Assembly (NCBI RefSeq): GCF_039545455.1
Contig: NZ_CP154467.1
Coordinates: forward strand, 434,001-498,000
Length of the DNA: 64,000 nt
Direction: 5' to 3'
Source: Brucella sp. BE17
GTDB taxonomy: Bacteria; Pseudomonadota; Alphaproteobacteria; Rhizobiales; Rhizobiaceae
The notes under the pieces were generated by a model. It was not told the DNA's origin, made no database searches, and was given only the letters and a program-made list of their open reading frames with translations. Below are positions 8,562 through 18,533 of the stretch, piece after piece. Position 1 is the stretch's first letter. The number at the start of each line of letters is the position of its first letter. Position numbers and translations under genes: made by a program.

Positions 8562-9583
8562 GCATTCTCTTTCGCAGAATTGCTGACCAGTTCATGCGCC
8601 AGACGGATAGCTGCAATCAGACTGTCGGGGCGGGCAATACCTTTGCCTGCAATATCGAAAGCTGTGCCGTGATCAGGGGAGGTGCGAATAAACGGCAGAC
8701 CGAGTGTGACATTGACCGTCTCGTCAAAGGCAAGCGCCTTGGCGGGGATCAGTGCCTGGTCGTGATACATGCAGATTGCGACATCGTAGGTTTCACGCGC
8801 TTGAGGGTGAAACATCGTATCGGCGGGTAGGGGACCGCGTGCATCGATGCCTTCTTGCAAAAGCTGTTCAACTGCCGGTCGGATGATGGCGTCGTCTTCG
8901 TGTCCCAAGGCTCCGCCTTCACCCGCATGCGGGTTGAGGCCGGAAAGAGCAAGCCGCGGCTTTGCGATACCGAAACGCTCGCGCAAATCATGCGCCGTAA
9001 TACGCGACACCTGCAATACCTCTTGGGTTGTGAGATGAAGCGGCACTTGCGCGAGCGGAATATGGATCGTCACCGGAACGGCGCGCAAATGCGGTCCGGC
9101 CAGCATCATAACCGGTGTCAGCGGTTTGCCGACATGATGGCTGGCGAGTTCAGCCAGAAACTCCGTATGGCCCGGATGGTGGAAACCGGCATCGTAAAGT
9201 GGCTTTTTGGCAATGGGGCAGGTGACGACCGCAGAAGTTTCACCTGCCAGTGTCATTGCCACGGCACGCTCAATAGCCTCGACGGTCCCGGCTGCATTTT
9301 GTGCCAGCGGTATGCCGGGACTTTCCTGATGCCTGTTCTTAAGCGCAAGAACAGGCAGAGCTTTAGCGAATGTGTTTGTTGCTTCACGGGCGGATGCGAA
9401 AAGTTCGATGGGGACAGTGAGGCCAACTGTGGCCGCGCGCGCCTGTACCTGTTCTGCGTCGGCGATAAGCACAAAGGGGGGTAGTTGATCTCTATTGAGC
9501 CATGCTGCAAGCGCGATTTCCGCGCCGACACCAGAGGGATCACCAATGCTGACGGCGAGCGGAGATGAAGATATTGCACGCAT
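8558..9583 (-). CDS. pdxA: 4-hydroxythreonine-4-phosphate dehydrogenase
   Basis: Catalyses NAD-dependent oxidation of 4-phosphohydroxy-L-threonine in DXP-dependent pyridoxal phosphate synthesis; it is a cytoplasmic, metal-dependent enzyme. The N-terminus Ser-Ile-Gly-Asp-Pro-Ser-Gly-Val-Gly is the family signature. Histidines expected for the metal site appear in His-Pro-Gly-His-Thr-Glu-Phe (about residue 134) and Tyr-His-Asp-Gln-Ala-Leu (about 270). At 341 aa it is full length. It lies 30 bases after the SurA-like gene and overlaps rsmA by four bases, reproducing the classic surA-pdxA-rsmA order. Confidence 0.96.
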   Translation of the reverse strand: MRAISSSPLAVSIGDPSGVGAEIALAAWLNRDQLPPFVLIADAEQVQARAATVGLTVPIELFASAREATNTFAKALPVLALKNRHQESPGIPLAQNAAGTVEAIERAVAMTLAGETSAVVTCPIAKKPLYDAGFHHPGHTEFLAELASHHVGKPLTPVMMLAGPHLRAVPVTIHIPLAQVPLHLTTQEVLQVSRITAHDLRERFGIAKPRLALSGLNPHAGEGGALGHEDDAIIRPAVEQLLQEGIDARGPLPADTMFHPQARETYDVAICMYHDQALIPAKALAFDETVNVTLGLPFIRTSPDHGTAFDIAGKGIARPDSLIAAIRLAHELVSNSAKENA

Positions 9584-9613
9584 GCTCGAAATTCCAGACG
9601 TAAAGGCCGGTAT

Positions 9614-10576
9614 TTAGCGATTGACGATTTTTGCCTTTTCGCGCAGTTCTGCAAGATATTTCGCGCTAAGGGCTTCCGCCTTCTTTTCCTGACTGTCGCC
9701 CGATCCCGTTCCTTCCATAGAGAAGACGAGCTGTGCTACCCGATCATCTGAGACCTGACGCGTCGAACAAACGGCAAGAAATTCTACACCCTTCTCGGTG
9801 TCCTGCGGCGGCGTAGCCCGGCCCGAACCGGCGGCCTTGACGGCCTTGGACCATTCTGGCGGCAACTGCTGCTCAATGATGCGACCAAGATCGCGCACCG
9901 TCACGTCAAGAATACCCTTTGCCTGCTGGCGGGTTGTGCCGCAGTTCTGAAAGCGCGAGCGCAAAGCATTGGCTTCCTGCTTGCGCTTTGCAAGCAGAGC
10001 CGGAGAGCGCTTTGAATTTGGTACCACGAAAATGACCTGTTGCAGCTGATATTCTGTTGCGACGGGCTTCTTGCCGCCATCCTTCAACATACGCTGCACA
10101 GCTTCCTGCTCGCTGACCATGCCGGACGAGCGGAACCGCGCGCCGACCAGACGACCCCAGCCCATCTGGACCATGATGTATTTCTTGAAATGGTCGGGAG
10201 TAATGCCTGCCTGGTTCATGACCTGATTAAGCTGGGCAACACTCATTTTGTTGCGGGTCGCAAAGCCCGCATAAGCCTGATCGACTTCCTGATCGGGGAC
10301 GTTGATATTGCGGGACTTCATTTCGATCCGCTTGAGCATCTCGTCGGTAAGTTCCTGACGAGCAAGCTGGTTGATATTGCCGCCCTTGCGCTGCAATTTC
10401 AGAAAAGCAGCCCGCTTTCGGATATCACCATTGGTGATAGCATTACCCGAAACGATAACCTTGACCTCGGCCTCCCCAGTGGCATGGGCTGGATTAGGCA
10501 ACGCAACGGCTCCGAGCGCGGTCAGACAGACACTGGCGCTGAACAGAGAGGCGAAAAGAGGTCTTGCAAACATCAT
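9614..10576 (-). CDS. SurA-like periplasmic chaperone
   Basis: A 320-aa exported protein with a SurA N-terminal-type helical domain. The signal peptide is clear: Met-Met-Phe-Ala-Arg followed by a hydrophobic stretch ending in Ala-His-Ala. The frame is open to 10,735, but ATG 10,576 follows a purine-rich GGAAGGAAATCGAG and gives a normal signal peptide, so I chose it. The central part resembles a peptidyl-prolyl isomerase (parvulin) region, but I see no full, confident PPIC domain. Position between lptD and pdxA matches surA of other Proteobacteria and supports a role in outer-membrane protein, including LptD, assembly. The gene symbol is withheld because the sequence is divergent. Confidence 0.82.
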   Translation of the reverse strand: MMFARPLFASLFSASVCLTALGAVALPNPAHATGEAEVKVIVSGNAITNGDIRKRAAFLKLQRKGGNINQLARQELTDEMLKRIEMKSRNINVPDQEVDQAYAGFATRNKMSVAQLNQVMNQAGITPDHFKKYIMVQMGWGRLVGARFRSSGMVSEQEAVQRMLKDGGKKPVATEYQLQQVIFVVPNSKRSPALLAKRKQEANALRSRFQNCGTTRQQAKGILDVTVRDLGRIIEQQLPPEWSKAVKAAGSGRATPPQDTEKGVEFLAVCSTRQVSDDRVAQLVFSMEGTGSGDSQEKKAEALSAKYLAELREKAKIVNR

Positions 10577-10810
10577 CTTGTTTTCTCGATTTCCTTCCGG
10601 TCGATGAAAGTTGCCTTCACCGGATGCGTTCTTCGATTTCAATGGATTTATACTCAAGCGGTAAATCCACGTAAACCTATTGTGATCCAGCCTGTATAAA
10701 GGAGCCAGTTGGGCGAAACAATGACCCTCGCACAATTTAAAGGGCGATAAAGCATCATTGATTGCATGGAAATAGGCGGTTTATTGAATTCTTGCGCGTC
10801 AGTGTGAGGC

Positions 10811-10840
10811 AGAGAACCGGAGGAATGCTTCCGGTTCTCT
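10811..10840. other. perfect 10-bp hairpin between lptD and the SurA-like gene
   Basis: The arms AGAGAACCGG and CCGGTTCTCT pair fully around a ten-base loop. On the minus strand it lies 16 bases after the lptD stop, without a following U-run, so it is a poor intrinsic terminator in that direction. On the plus strand it is followed by TTGTTTTC, but no plus-strand gene precedes it. It may be a transcript-processing or 3'-protecting structure in the lpt-surA-pdxA mRNA. Confidence 0.6.
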
Positions 10841-10856
10841 TGTTTTCAGTCGCGCA

Positions 10857-13247
10857 TTAGAATGTCCGCGCAGGAGTCCCAATATCACCGAGCGTACGCA
10901 GGGAAATCTGGATGCCGAAGCCATGCGAAGCCTTGCCCTTATCTGGATTGCGCGTCTGTATATATGACATCGTATAGGTGAAGCATTCATCATCGTAGGC
11001 AAGCCCGGATGAAGCGCGAACGAGTGTATCGGAAACCAGATCATAGGTTCCTGAGCCAAACACACGCCAGTTTTCATTCACACGCACAGTCGCACCGCCG
11101 GAAACTTCCTGTCGTACCCGAGAATAACCATATGCAGGCTGCGGCGCGATATAAGCATATTGAGCGTTCAGAGACAGTTTGCTCCAGTTTTGTTGCGCTT
11201 CTACTTCACCGCGTTTGATGGAAAGGTCACCCTTGTCAAAACGTCCGCGTGCTGCCAGTGCGAGGCCGCGTGAATTCGAGGTGCCGATCATCGCGACGTA
11301 ATCTGAACGCGCTTCATCAAGTCCTGAATCCCTGCCGACATTGACGAAATCGCTGGCAGCATAAGAGTTCAGCCCGCCAAGCTGGAAGGACTGGCCTACC
11401 GTCGCATAGAGAGCCCAGTCGCTGTTGTCGAAATTGCCCGAATAGCGCAGGCCGAGGTTGGCACGCGTACCGCCTTCCACGCGGTCATAGCCGGAGAATT
11501 TATCGCGCGAAAACAGGTTCGTTGCGTCAAAAACAAAGCTTTGTGCGTCTTCGTTCGGCAATTGGCCAGCATAACGCTCATTGTTGCGCATATAAATTTG
11601 CGCAATGGGTTCGAGAATATGCGTTGAACTGGTGGTCGAAAACAGAATTGGCCAACGTACTTCAAGTCCGGCAGTCGCCATGGCGCGCAGGGCTTCAGAG
11701 CGTACAATGGCATCCGCGAAACCTCCCCCTAGAGACTGAGGATCGAGACTGGTATTCACACCAATTGCATCAGCTCGCAAGGCGAGCAAGGGCGTAATAA
11801 CGAGGCCGGAGGGCGTGATGAAGGTACGTTTCCACTCCGCCTCGGAGGTCAGGCGGGCATTGGTGCCACCAAATCCCGGAATACGGGAATATGGGTTAGG
11901 TATTTTATTTTGACTGTCAAAGTATGGATTTGTATAATTCGAGTTGTCGCGATAGAGCACCTGCAAGTTTGTATTGATGTTCAGTTCGCCGCCGTAGACT
12001 GGTTCCGGCAAGGTGTAGGAATAATCGAGACTCGGCAGAACCCAAGGCTGCTTTGAATGCATTTCATTAGGGCTGTCGGGTAGGAGCGATTCCTGCACGT
12101 TAAAGCGATAGAAATTCAGATCGAAATAGTTACGCTTGTCGATCCCGGTCAGGTAAATCTTGGAAACCTGTGTCGAGCCGCTATAGCCGTCTATGGAATA
12201 GGTGCGGCTGAAATTATGATCGGTCTGCGCCATGACATCCCAGCCATAACGCCAGCGCGAGTTGATTGCGAAATCACCCTTTGATGCAATCATGCCGCGA
12301 TTTGTTTCTTCGCGATCCACTGTACGGGCATTGAATTCGTCGGGCTTGTTCTGGTGAATGCCGGCAATACGCAAATTATATTGACCGTTTTCAAGCCGAT
12401 GACGCCATTCGGCCTCGCCTAGGAACCCCTGACTGGTGTAGCCGCTTCCGGAGACGGTCAGATCATAATTGGGTGCAAGCGCCCAGAAATACGACGCCTT
12501 GGCATGGTAGCCGAGCTCATCCTTGTAGCCAAATTCGGGAAACAGAAACCCGCTTTTACGTTTAACGGTCGGGTCTGCCATTTCAAAAGCCGGAAACCAC
12601 GCCAAAGGCATGCCCAGAAACTCGAAACGCGCTCGCTCGAAGCGTACCCGTTTGGTCGTGCTGTTCCAGATGATCTTGCGAGCCTTGATTTGCCAGAGAA
12701 CAGGCTTGTCGGGATCGTTCTCGCAAGCTTCACAGGCGGTATAGACGCCATTATTGAAGGTGGTGATTTCACCATTGCTGCGTTCAGCGCTCTCAGCCGC
12801 AAAGCGCGTGTTATCCGTCGTCTCGACGCGCAGGCCATTGACAAAGCCGTCGCGGAAACTGTCGGTCACGTCCATGTGGTCCGAATAAATCTTGTTGCCG
12901 TCACGTTCGACAACTTCAACATTGCCGCTCGCGGTCATGCGGCGGGTCTGCTGGTTATAGGTCACCGTGTCAGCGACCAGACGATTGCCGTCATATTCAA
13001 TGCGCACTTTACCTTGTGCAGTAACGGTATTCACGTCGCGATCATAGACCAGTTCATCTGCCTGCAAGAGCATGCGGGCATTAGGGTCGGCCTGATAATT
13101 GGCACCTAGAGCATCCTGCTCCTGAGCCAGGACAGGCATGGTTGCGACAGAAATGAAAGGTAAAGCAAGGACGCACGCCAATGCAGTCCCGCGCGAAAGG
13201 CGCGAGAGGAACCGCGGCAGTACCATGCGGGTGTTACTCAAACCCAC
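10857..13247 (-). CDS. lptD: LPS-assembly protein LptD
   Basis: The outer-membrane translocon that, with LptE, inserts lipopolysaccharide into the outer leaflet. The protein has 796 aa: a signal peptide (hydrophobic stretch ending Val-Leu-Ala-Gln), an OstA-like N-terminal domain (about residues 55-170), then a long beta-barrel rich in aromatic alternation. Cys-Glu-Ala-Cys-Glu near residue 171 and a late cysteine could form the conserved disulfides. The start is GTG at 13,247, favoured over the ATG at 13,226 because AGGAGGA lies seven bases upstream. The GTG overlaps the lptG stop, so the two are coupled. Confidence 0.95.
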   Translation of the reverse strand: MGLSNTRMVLPRFLSRLSRGTALACVLALPFISVATMPVLAQEQDALGANYQADPNARMLLQADELVYDRDVNTVTAQGKVRIEYDGNRLVADTVTYNQQTRRMTASGNVEVVERDGNKIYSDHMDVTDSFRDGFVNGLRVETTDNTRFAAESAERSNGEITTFNNGVYTACEACENDPDKPVLWQIKARKIIWNSTTKRVRFERARFEFLGMPLAWFPAFEMADPTVKRKSGFLFPEFGYKDELGYHAKASYFWALAPNYDLTVSGSGYTSQGFLGEAEWRHRLENGQYNLRIAGIHQNKPDEFNARTVDREETNRGMIASKGDFAINSRWRYGWDVMAQTDHNFSRTYSIDGYSGSTQVSKIYLTGIDKRNYFDLNFYRFNVQESLLPDSPNEMHSKQPWVLPSLDYSYTLPEPVYGGELNINTNLQVLYRDNSNYTNPYFDSQNKIPNPYSRIPGFGGTNARLTSEAEWKRTFITPSGLVITPLLALRADAIGVNTSLDPQSLGGGFADAIVRSEALRAMATAGLEVRWPILFSTTSSTHILEPIAQIYMRNNERYAGQLPNEDAQSFVFDATNLFSRDKFSGYDRVEGGTRANLGLRYSGNFDNSDWALYATVGQSFQLGGLNSYAASDFVNVGRDSGLDEARSDYVAMIGTSNSRGLALAARGRFDKGDLSIKRGEVEAQQNWSKLSLNAQYAYIAPQPAYGYSRVRQEVSGGATVRVNENWRVFGSGTYDLVSDTLVRASSGLAYDDECFTYTMSYIQTRNPDKGKASHGFGIQISLRTLGDIGTPARTF

Positions 13248-14335
13248 TAACCATCCTCCTTATGCAACAAAAAGGAGACACCAAAAAATGTCGCAATAAT
13301 AACTGGAACCCAGGCAGCCACAAAGGGCGGAACGAATCCCGCATTCCCAAATGCCTTCACCAAGACCGACACGACATAAAGCATGAACCCGGCGGCAACG
13401 CCACCCAGAATCATTGCGCCCGATTGTCCAAAACGCACAAATTTCAGCGATACTGTTGCTGCAATGAGTGTCATTGCCATCAAAAGGGCAGGCAAGGCCA
13501 GAAGTGACTGGTATTGCATGTCAAATTCATTGGCTGAATAGCCGAATGAACGCGCGACCTCAATCTTACGTCGCAGCTGTGTGAAGGGAATCGTGTCGGG
13601 CGAGGCAAGCTTTTCTTCCACATATTCCGGACGCAGCTGCGTGGGGACCTGCAGGTGATCGAGTTTGCCGGGTTCTGCGCCGCGCGCGAATCGCGTCACG
13701 TCGTTGAGGTCCCAATATCCTTCTTTGAGTGTCGCGGTACGCGCGTCATAGCGTTGCACGATGTTTTTGGATGCATCGAACTGAATGAAGGTGGCATCGA
13801 CCAATGTCGCGCCGCTGTTCAAGATGCTCTTGGCACCGATGATTGTCTCGCCTTCATCCGTCTTCTGGCGTAACCATGGATCGCGCAAAGCGGAAACATC
13901 GGTGACTTTGCCGTTTTTCCATACCGCTGCAATCTCTTCCGCCTTGGCAAAACCATATGCCGCAAAGGGATTGAGAATAAAAATCGTCGCCAGACCGAAC
14001 ATCAGCGCGCCGAAACAGGCGGGCAACAGGAATTGCCAGGCTGAGACACCGACTGAGCGTGCAATCACCAGCTCGTATTTGCGGTTGAGAGAGATCAGCG
14101 TCGCCATGGCCGAGAACAGAGCCACGAAGGGGATCATCTGCTGCAAAAGAAATGGTACGCGCATGCCCGACAGCGCGAGCGCGGCCCATACGCTGTAGTC
14201 GGGCAGATTTGAGAGCTTGCTGGCGTTTTCAGTGAAATCCAGAAGCAGCGCCAGCGCAAAGATGCCGAGCAGGAAATAAAACGTCGTCTGCACGTAGCGA
14301 ATGAAGAAATAGCGCCCAAGGGTCCAGCCGATCAT
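13247..14335 (-). CDS. lptG: LPS export permease LptG
   Basis: An inner-membrane permease of the YjgP/YjgQ family that, with LptF and the ATPase LptB, extracts LPS from the inner membrane and passes it to the periplasmic bridge. 362 aa, with the usual layout: hydrophobic segments at about residues 10-30, 50-75 and 95-120, a periplasmic beta-jellyroll-like region (about 130-260), then three C-terminal membrane segments. It overlaps lptF by four bases and lptD by a few bases, so LptF-LptG-LptD are made from one transcript. Which permease is F and which is G follows gene order and similarity. Confidence 0.92.
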   Translation of the reverse strand: MIGWTLGRYFFIRYVQTTFYFLLGIFALALLLDFTENASKLSNLPDYSVWAALALSGMRVPFLLQQMIPFVALFSAMATLISLNRKYELVIARSVGVSAWQFLLPACFGALMFGLATIFILNPFAAYGFAKAEEIAAVWKNGKVTDVSALRDPWLRQKTDEGETIIGAKSILNSGATLVDATFIQFDASKNIVQRYDARTATLKEGYWDLNDVTRFARGAEPGKLDHLQVPTQLRPEYVEEKLASPDTIPFTQLRRKIEVARSFGYSANEFDMQYQSLLALPALLMAMTLIAATVSLKFVRFGQSGAMILGGVAAGFMLYVVSVLVKAFGNAGFVPPFVAAWVPVIIATFFGVSFLLHKEDG

Positions 14336-15540
14336 GACTGACCTCCCGCATTGCCACGCAGGCGTCCGGTCAGACGCTCATAAAGGCCTATTGCACCATT
14401 GCGCGTCCGGTCCAAATTATCAAATATACGATCGTTCCATCTGGCTGGTAGTGCTATGCTGCGCCCCGTCGCCAGCGCGAAACCTGTAATTGCCATCACA
14501 GCCAGCGGAACCAGATACATGACCACCATATAGGTCTCGTCCTTGTCCGCGCGGTCCGACGAAAAATAACCCGCCCAATAAACGAGTAGTGCTAGGCTAA
14601 TGGCCGAAAAGGATGCAGAAACACGCGCCTCGCGATGCGAGCGGGAATCACCGGCAAAAGCCAAGGCAATCATTGCAAAAACAACAGGGTAGAGCCACTG
14701 CGTGAGACGGCGATGTAATTCTGCCTTGTAGCGCAGGGGGCGAGTTTGCAAGATTGGATCGTTGAGGTCGGGGTTGAGGAGATAAGACAGCGGGCGGTCC
14801 TTGGCATAAATCACGAAACTGTCACCGGCCGAGGCAAACTGGCTGAGATCGAAGGCGTAGGAATCGAACTTGATGATCGATACCGTGCCGTCTGATACGT
14901 CACGGCGCTGCACTTCACCGTTGTTCATCAAAAGCATATCACCGGTCGGCGTCGAGGCGATGGCACCGTCTGCAGCATAATAGACGAGATCGAGCGACGG
15001 GTCGCGCGAATCGGCAATAAAAAGGCCGCCGATGCTGCCATCGCTGCGTCGTTCGGCAACCTGAATATAAAGATTGTCCGCCAGTTTGCGGAAATTGCCT
15101 TCCTGAATGATGACATTCATCAGATCGGCGCTCGCAGTCGCAATCATTTCGCGCATGTTCATGCGCGCATAAGGGTCGACATAATTGGCGACCAGAAAGG
15201 ACACGACGGAAATCACACCAGCCAGCAGCAGTATTGGACGCATGACGGCGCTGCGTGGTGCCCCGGATGCGTTGATGACGACAAGTTCAGAATCCTGGTT
15301 CATCGTCGACAGTGTCTGGGTGATGGCAATGATCAGCGCAAAGGGCATCACTAGCGGAATGGCTGACGGAATGAGCAGCGAGCTGAATTGCACGATGGTC
15401 TGGAAATTCTGTCCGCTGGTGGTCAAAAAATCGATGCGCTGCAGCACCTGTACCGTCCAGGTGATGCCCACCGCAGCGCCAAGCACTGCGAAAAACATGA
15501 TCGCCACGCGGCGCAGGATGTATAACTCTATCAATCGCAT
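14332..15540 (-). CDS. lptF: LPS export permease LptF
   Basis: Partner of LptG in the LptB2FG ABC exporter. 402 aa, opening with Met-Arg-Leu-Ile-Glu-Leu-Tyr-Ile-Leu-Arg-Arg, the typical start of this family. Hydrophobic segments flank a soluble periplasmic domain (roughly residues 125-270). The C-terminus ends with a basic cytoplasmic tail of about 45 residues. It is the first gene of the minus-strand run lptF-lptG-lptD, and its promoter should lie in the 15,541-15,932 gap shared with pepA. The lptF/pepA divergence is also found in E. coli. Confidence 0.93.
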   Translation of the reverse strand: MRLIELYILRRVAIMFFAVLGAAVGITWTVQVLQRIDFLTTSGQNFQTIVQFSSLLIPSAIPLVMPFALIIAITQTLSTMNQDSELVVINASGAPRSAVMRPILLLAGVISVVSFLVANYVDPYARMNMREMIATASADLMNVIIQEGNFRKLADNLYIQVAERRSDGSIGGLFIADSRDPSLDLVYYAADGAIASTPTGDMLLMNNGEVQRRDVSDGTVSIIKFDSYAFDLSQFASAGDSFVIYAKDRPLSYLLNPDLNDPILQTRPLRYKAELHRRLTQWLYPVVFAMIALAFAGDSRSHREARVSASFSAISLALLVYWAGYFSSDRADKDETYMVVMYLVPLAVMAITGFALATGRSIALPARWNDRIFDNLDRTRNGAIGLYERLTGRLRGNAGGQS

Positions 15541-15932
15541 AGGTGGAGTTTACATCCCGATTCAGTTTCAGGGCACGCTCTCTAACGTCGAGCAGATATG
15601 CCGGCTTCGTGATTTAACCTAATAGTGTTTGGCTAAGATTACCCAAACAAAGACGGTTAACAGAGTACTAAATGCGCGGTGCGAACACCAGCGTCCGGTT
15701 ACATTAAGAATCATCTGTTAAAAGGATAGGACAGTATCAGGCAACAAATTTTTGCGTGAACGGCGGCCAACCAAGATTTTCGCATCGTTTCCCAGGGTTT
15801 ACTCGCACTAACGAAAATCTGATGGCTGGGGCGCTCGACCCCTTGCTGTTTTGCCTTATTCGTCTCACATGAGTATTGAAAAGTCGCGGCACAATCGTGT
15901 CAACGTCAATCGCCCATCTGTCTGGAGTCGTC
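15541..15932. other. divergent promoter region, lptF and pepA
   Basis: 392 bases separate the two divergent start codons. AT-rich stretches near 15,615-15,680 and 15,840-15,875 are likely promoter sites. I found no coding frame that I believe, no repeat and no clear -35/-10 pair. Confidence 0.5.
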
Positions 15933-17426
15933 ATGTCTAAACGCCCTTCCATTTCTTTTTCAAAGTTTGAAGCACCGCAAAAGGGTGCCGCCATCGTGCT
16001 GGTTGCCAAGGGCGGGGGCTTTGAGGACGTGGCGGCGGAGGCCGTAGGCGGAGCCGACAAGATCAAGCGTATTATTGAAGTTTCAGGTTTTACCGGTGGC
16101 TTGGGCAAGACTGTCGAAGCAATTGAAACATCTACAGAAGGTGTGGAAAAGATCATTCTGGTCGGTGTCGGAGAGCCCGGCAAACTCGGTAATGACGATT
16201 GGCTGAAAATCGGCGGTGCGGCATTTTCGCGTATCGGCAAATCGGAACGCGCAACCGTGACGCTGGCCTTGCCGGAAACAACGATTGCCGGTGATGAAGC
16301 AGCCGATGTGGCGCTCGGTATGATTCTGCGCTCTTATAAATTCGATCGCTACAAGACGACCAAAAAAGACGACACTAGCGAACCGAAACATGCCGCCAAA
16401 ATCAATATTTGCGTGGCTGACCCGGCCTCGGCCAAAAAGGCTTTCGAGGTTGCGGAAGCGGTTGCTGATGGTGTGCTTCAGGCGCGTAATCTCGTCAATG
16501 AACCCTCCAATGTTCTGGGACCGGTGGAGTTCGCGCATGAGGCGGAAAAGCTGGAAAAGCTCGGTGTAAAAATTGAGATCCTCGGTGAAAAAGAACTGAA
16601 GAAACTCGGCATGGGTGCACTTTTAGGTGTCGCGCAAGGCTCTGTGCGTCCGCCACGTCTGGTCGTCATGGAATGGCAGGGTGGCAAGGCCAAGGATCAA
16701 CCGGTGGCTTTTGTCGGCAAGGGTGTGGTTTTCGATACCGGCGGCATTTCGATCAAGCCCGCGGCTGGCATGGAAGATATGAAGGGCGATATGGGGGGGG
16801 CTGCAGCCGTCACAGGCCTGATGCGCGCACTTGCCGGGCGCAAGGCAAAGGTCAATGTGATCGGTGTTATCGGGCTGGTGGAAAACATGCCCGATGGCAA
16901 TGCGCAGCGTCCGGGTGATATCGTCACTTCCATGTCTGGCCAGACTATCGAAGTCATCAATACCGACGCCGAAGGCCGTCTGGTGCTGGCTGATGCACTC
17001 TATTACACCAATGACCGTTTCAAGCCGCGTTTCATCATCAATCTGGCCACGCTGACGGGTGCGGTGCTGGTGGCGCTTGGCCAGCATCATGCCGGACTTT
17101 TTTCTAATGATGATGAGCTGGCGGACCAGCTTTACGAGGCCGGTCAATCCAGCGGTGAAAGGCTGTGGCGTCTGCCGCTGGGCGACGAATACGACAAGAT
17201 GATCGATTCGAAATTTGCCGATATGAAGAACAGTTCTGGCCGCTATGCCGGTTCGATCACTGCGGCGCAATTCCTCAAGCGTTTTGTCGGTGAGACGCCA
17301 TGGGCACATCTCGATGTGGCAGGAACTGCAATGGGTTCGCCTGCCAACGAATATAGCCAGAGCTGGGCCTCGGGCTATGGCGTGCGCTTGCTTGACCGTC
17401 TTGTGCGCGATAATTTTGAGGGCTAA
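15933..17426 (+). CDS. pepA: leucyl aminopeptidase (PepA, M17)
   Basis: A cytoplasmic di-metal aminopeptidase of family M17 that removes N-terminal residues from peptides; some homologues also bind DNA. The M17 signature Asn-Thr-Asp-Ala-Glu-Gly-Arg-Leu is intact near residue 346, and Val-Phe-Asp-Thr-Gly-Gly-Ile-Ser near 264 supplies further metal ligands. The N-terminal macro-like domain fills about the first 170 residues. The frame opens at 15,876, but the ATG at 15,933 (Met-Ser-Lys-Arg-Pro) follows GGAG and gives 497 aa, the standard size. holC follows after a terminator-like hairpin, the gene order known from E. coli. Confidence 0.96.
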   Translation: MSKRPSISFSKFEAPQKGAAIVLVAKGGGFEDVAAEAVGGADKIKRIIEVSGFTGGLGKTVEAIETSTEGVEKIILVGVGEPGKLGNDDWLKIGGAAFSRIGKSERATVTLALPETTIAGDEAADVALGMILRSYKFDRYKTTKKDDTSEPKHAAKINICVADPASAKKAFEVAEAVADGVLQARNLVNEPSNVLGPVEFAHEAEKLEKLGVKIEILGEKELKKLGMGALLGVAQGSVRPPRLVVMEWQGGKAKDQPVAFVGKGVVFDTGGISIKPAAGMEDMKGDMGGAAAVTGLMRALAGRKAKVNVIGVIGLVENMPDGNAQRPGDIVTSMSGQTIEVINTDAEGRLVLADALYYTNDRFKPRFIINLATLTGAVLVALGQHHAGLFSNDDELADQLYEAGQSSGERLWRLPLGDEYDKMIDSKFADMKNSSGRYAGSITAAQFLKRFVGETPWAHLDVAGTAMGSPANEYSQSWASGYGVRLLDRLVRDNFEG

Positions 17427-17446
17427 AACCCATCATAACAATCAGA

Positions 17447-17483
17447 TAGGGCGAGAAAATGAATCATTTTCTTCGCCCTTTCT
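17447..17483 (+). terminator. intrinsic terminator after pepA
   Basis: Arms GGGCGA-G-AAAATGA (from 17,449) and TCATTTT-C-TTCGCCC (to 17,478) pair with one mismatch around a very short loop, followed by TTTCT. It lies 22 bases after the pepA stop. It probably separates pepA from holC at least partly. Confidence 0.7.
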
Positions 17484-17517
17484 CTGAAACATCGGGACAG
17501 GAAAGTCTCAGGACGGC

Positions 17518-17967
17518 ATGGCGGAAATTCTTTTCTATCACTTGACCGAATCGACCCTCGACGAGGCTCTGCCGGGGCTTGTCGAGCGCTCGCAGGCCCG
17601 CGGCTGGCGTGTGGTCGTGCAAAGTGTGAGCGAAGAGCGTCGCGATGCCCTCGACAATCTGCTCTGGACCTTTTCCGACACATCCTTTGTCGCGCATGGC
17701 ACTGACAAGGAGCTGCATCCTGAACACCAGCCGGTGCTACTGACAACAAGCGAAGCCAATCCTAACGGTGCGACCGTCCGCTTTCTGGTGGAAGGGGCGT
17801 CACTGAAGGGGGCTAACGATTATGAACGGCTGGTGGTGATGTTTGACGGCCACGATCAGGAGCAGCTCGATATTGCCCGTGCGCAATGGAAAGCGTTTAA
17901 GGCCGAAAGCCACGATCTGACCTATTGGCAGCAGACACCCGATCGCCGCTGGGAGCGCAAGGCATGA
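17518..17967 (+). CDS. holC: DNA polymerase III chi subunit
   Basis: The chi subunit links the clamp-loader complex to single-strand-binding protein during replication. 149 aa, of family length. The N-terminus Phe-Tyr-His-Leu-Thr, then Trp-Thr-Phe-Ser-Asp-Thr-Ser-Phe-Val-Ala-His-Gly, match the HolC pattern. The position directly after pepA is the conserved neighbourhood. It overlaps the next gene by four bases (ATGA). Confidence 0.92.
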   Translation: MAEILFYHLTESTLDEALPGLVERSQARGWRVVVQSVSEERRDALDNLLWTFSDTSFVAHGTDKELHPEHQPVLLTTSEANPNGATVRFLVEGASLKGANDYERLVVMFDGHDQEQLDIARAQWKAFKAESHDLTYWQQTPDRRWERKA

Positions 17968-18533
17968 TACGCAGCATTTTCGTTGCCATGATCGTGGCAG
18001 GCATAGCACTCGGCCTCGGATACCCGTGGTACATGCGCCACTTTACCGGCGATGAGATCGGCCGCTGGACCATGCTGGAAAGCCGCCAGAGCGCCTTCAA
18101 AGTTCAGGAAGTCCGGCTTGAGACGGGCGATGCGCCGGTACGTGTGTTCATCGATGCGACACCGCTGCCGGGTTATATCCCGGCCGAGCGCCGTTCAGCA
18201 CTGACGCTGGCTGTCAGTCGTGATGGTCATCCGGTCCTATCGCAAGGGTTGGATTTTGCCTCCACCAGCGGTTCCATCAACACGGACCGTCCACAGGATG
18301 GCAGTGCATTGCGCCAGAGTGCTGGCGATATCGACCCCGTTATTCCGGGCAACTACGCTTTCCGGCTTGTTATGGGCAATACCGACGGGCTGCAGATCGC
18401 CAAAGCCGATCTGGTGCTGCGCCGTGGTTCAGAAGAAGCGGACGAGACCTATACCACGATTGGCCTCGTCCTTGGTGTTCTGGGCGTCTATGGCCTGATG
18501 CGCACGCGGCTGCGCCGTCAGCGCATCGCATAA
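17964..18533 (+). CDS. hypothetical membrane-anchored protein
   Basis: 189 aa, starting at the ATG that overlaps the holC stop; an upstream in-frame ATG at 17,925 lies inside holC and is unlikely. There is one N-terminal membrane segment (about residues 3-23) and one near the C-terminus (about 165-183), followed by a basic tail. The region between is soluble, probably periplasmic, and beta-rich. I do not recognise the family. Coupling to holC may reflect only compact gene packing. Its TAA stop abuts the stop codon of the convergent ABC-F gene with no base between. Confidence 0.75.
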   Translation: MIRSIFVAMIVAGIALGLGYPWYMRHFTGDEIGRWTMLESRQSAFKVQEVRLETGDAPVRVFIDATPLPGYIPAERRSALTLAVSRDGHPVLSQGLDFASTSGSINTDRPQDGSALRQSAGDIDPVIPGNYAFRLVMGNTDGLQIAKADLVLRRGSEEADETYTTIGLVLGVLGVYGLMRTRLRRQRIA

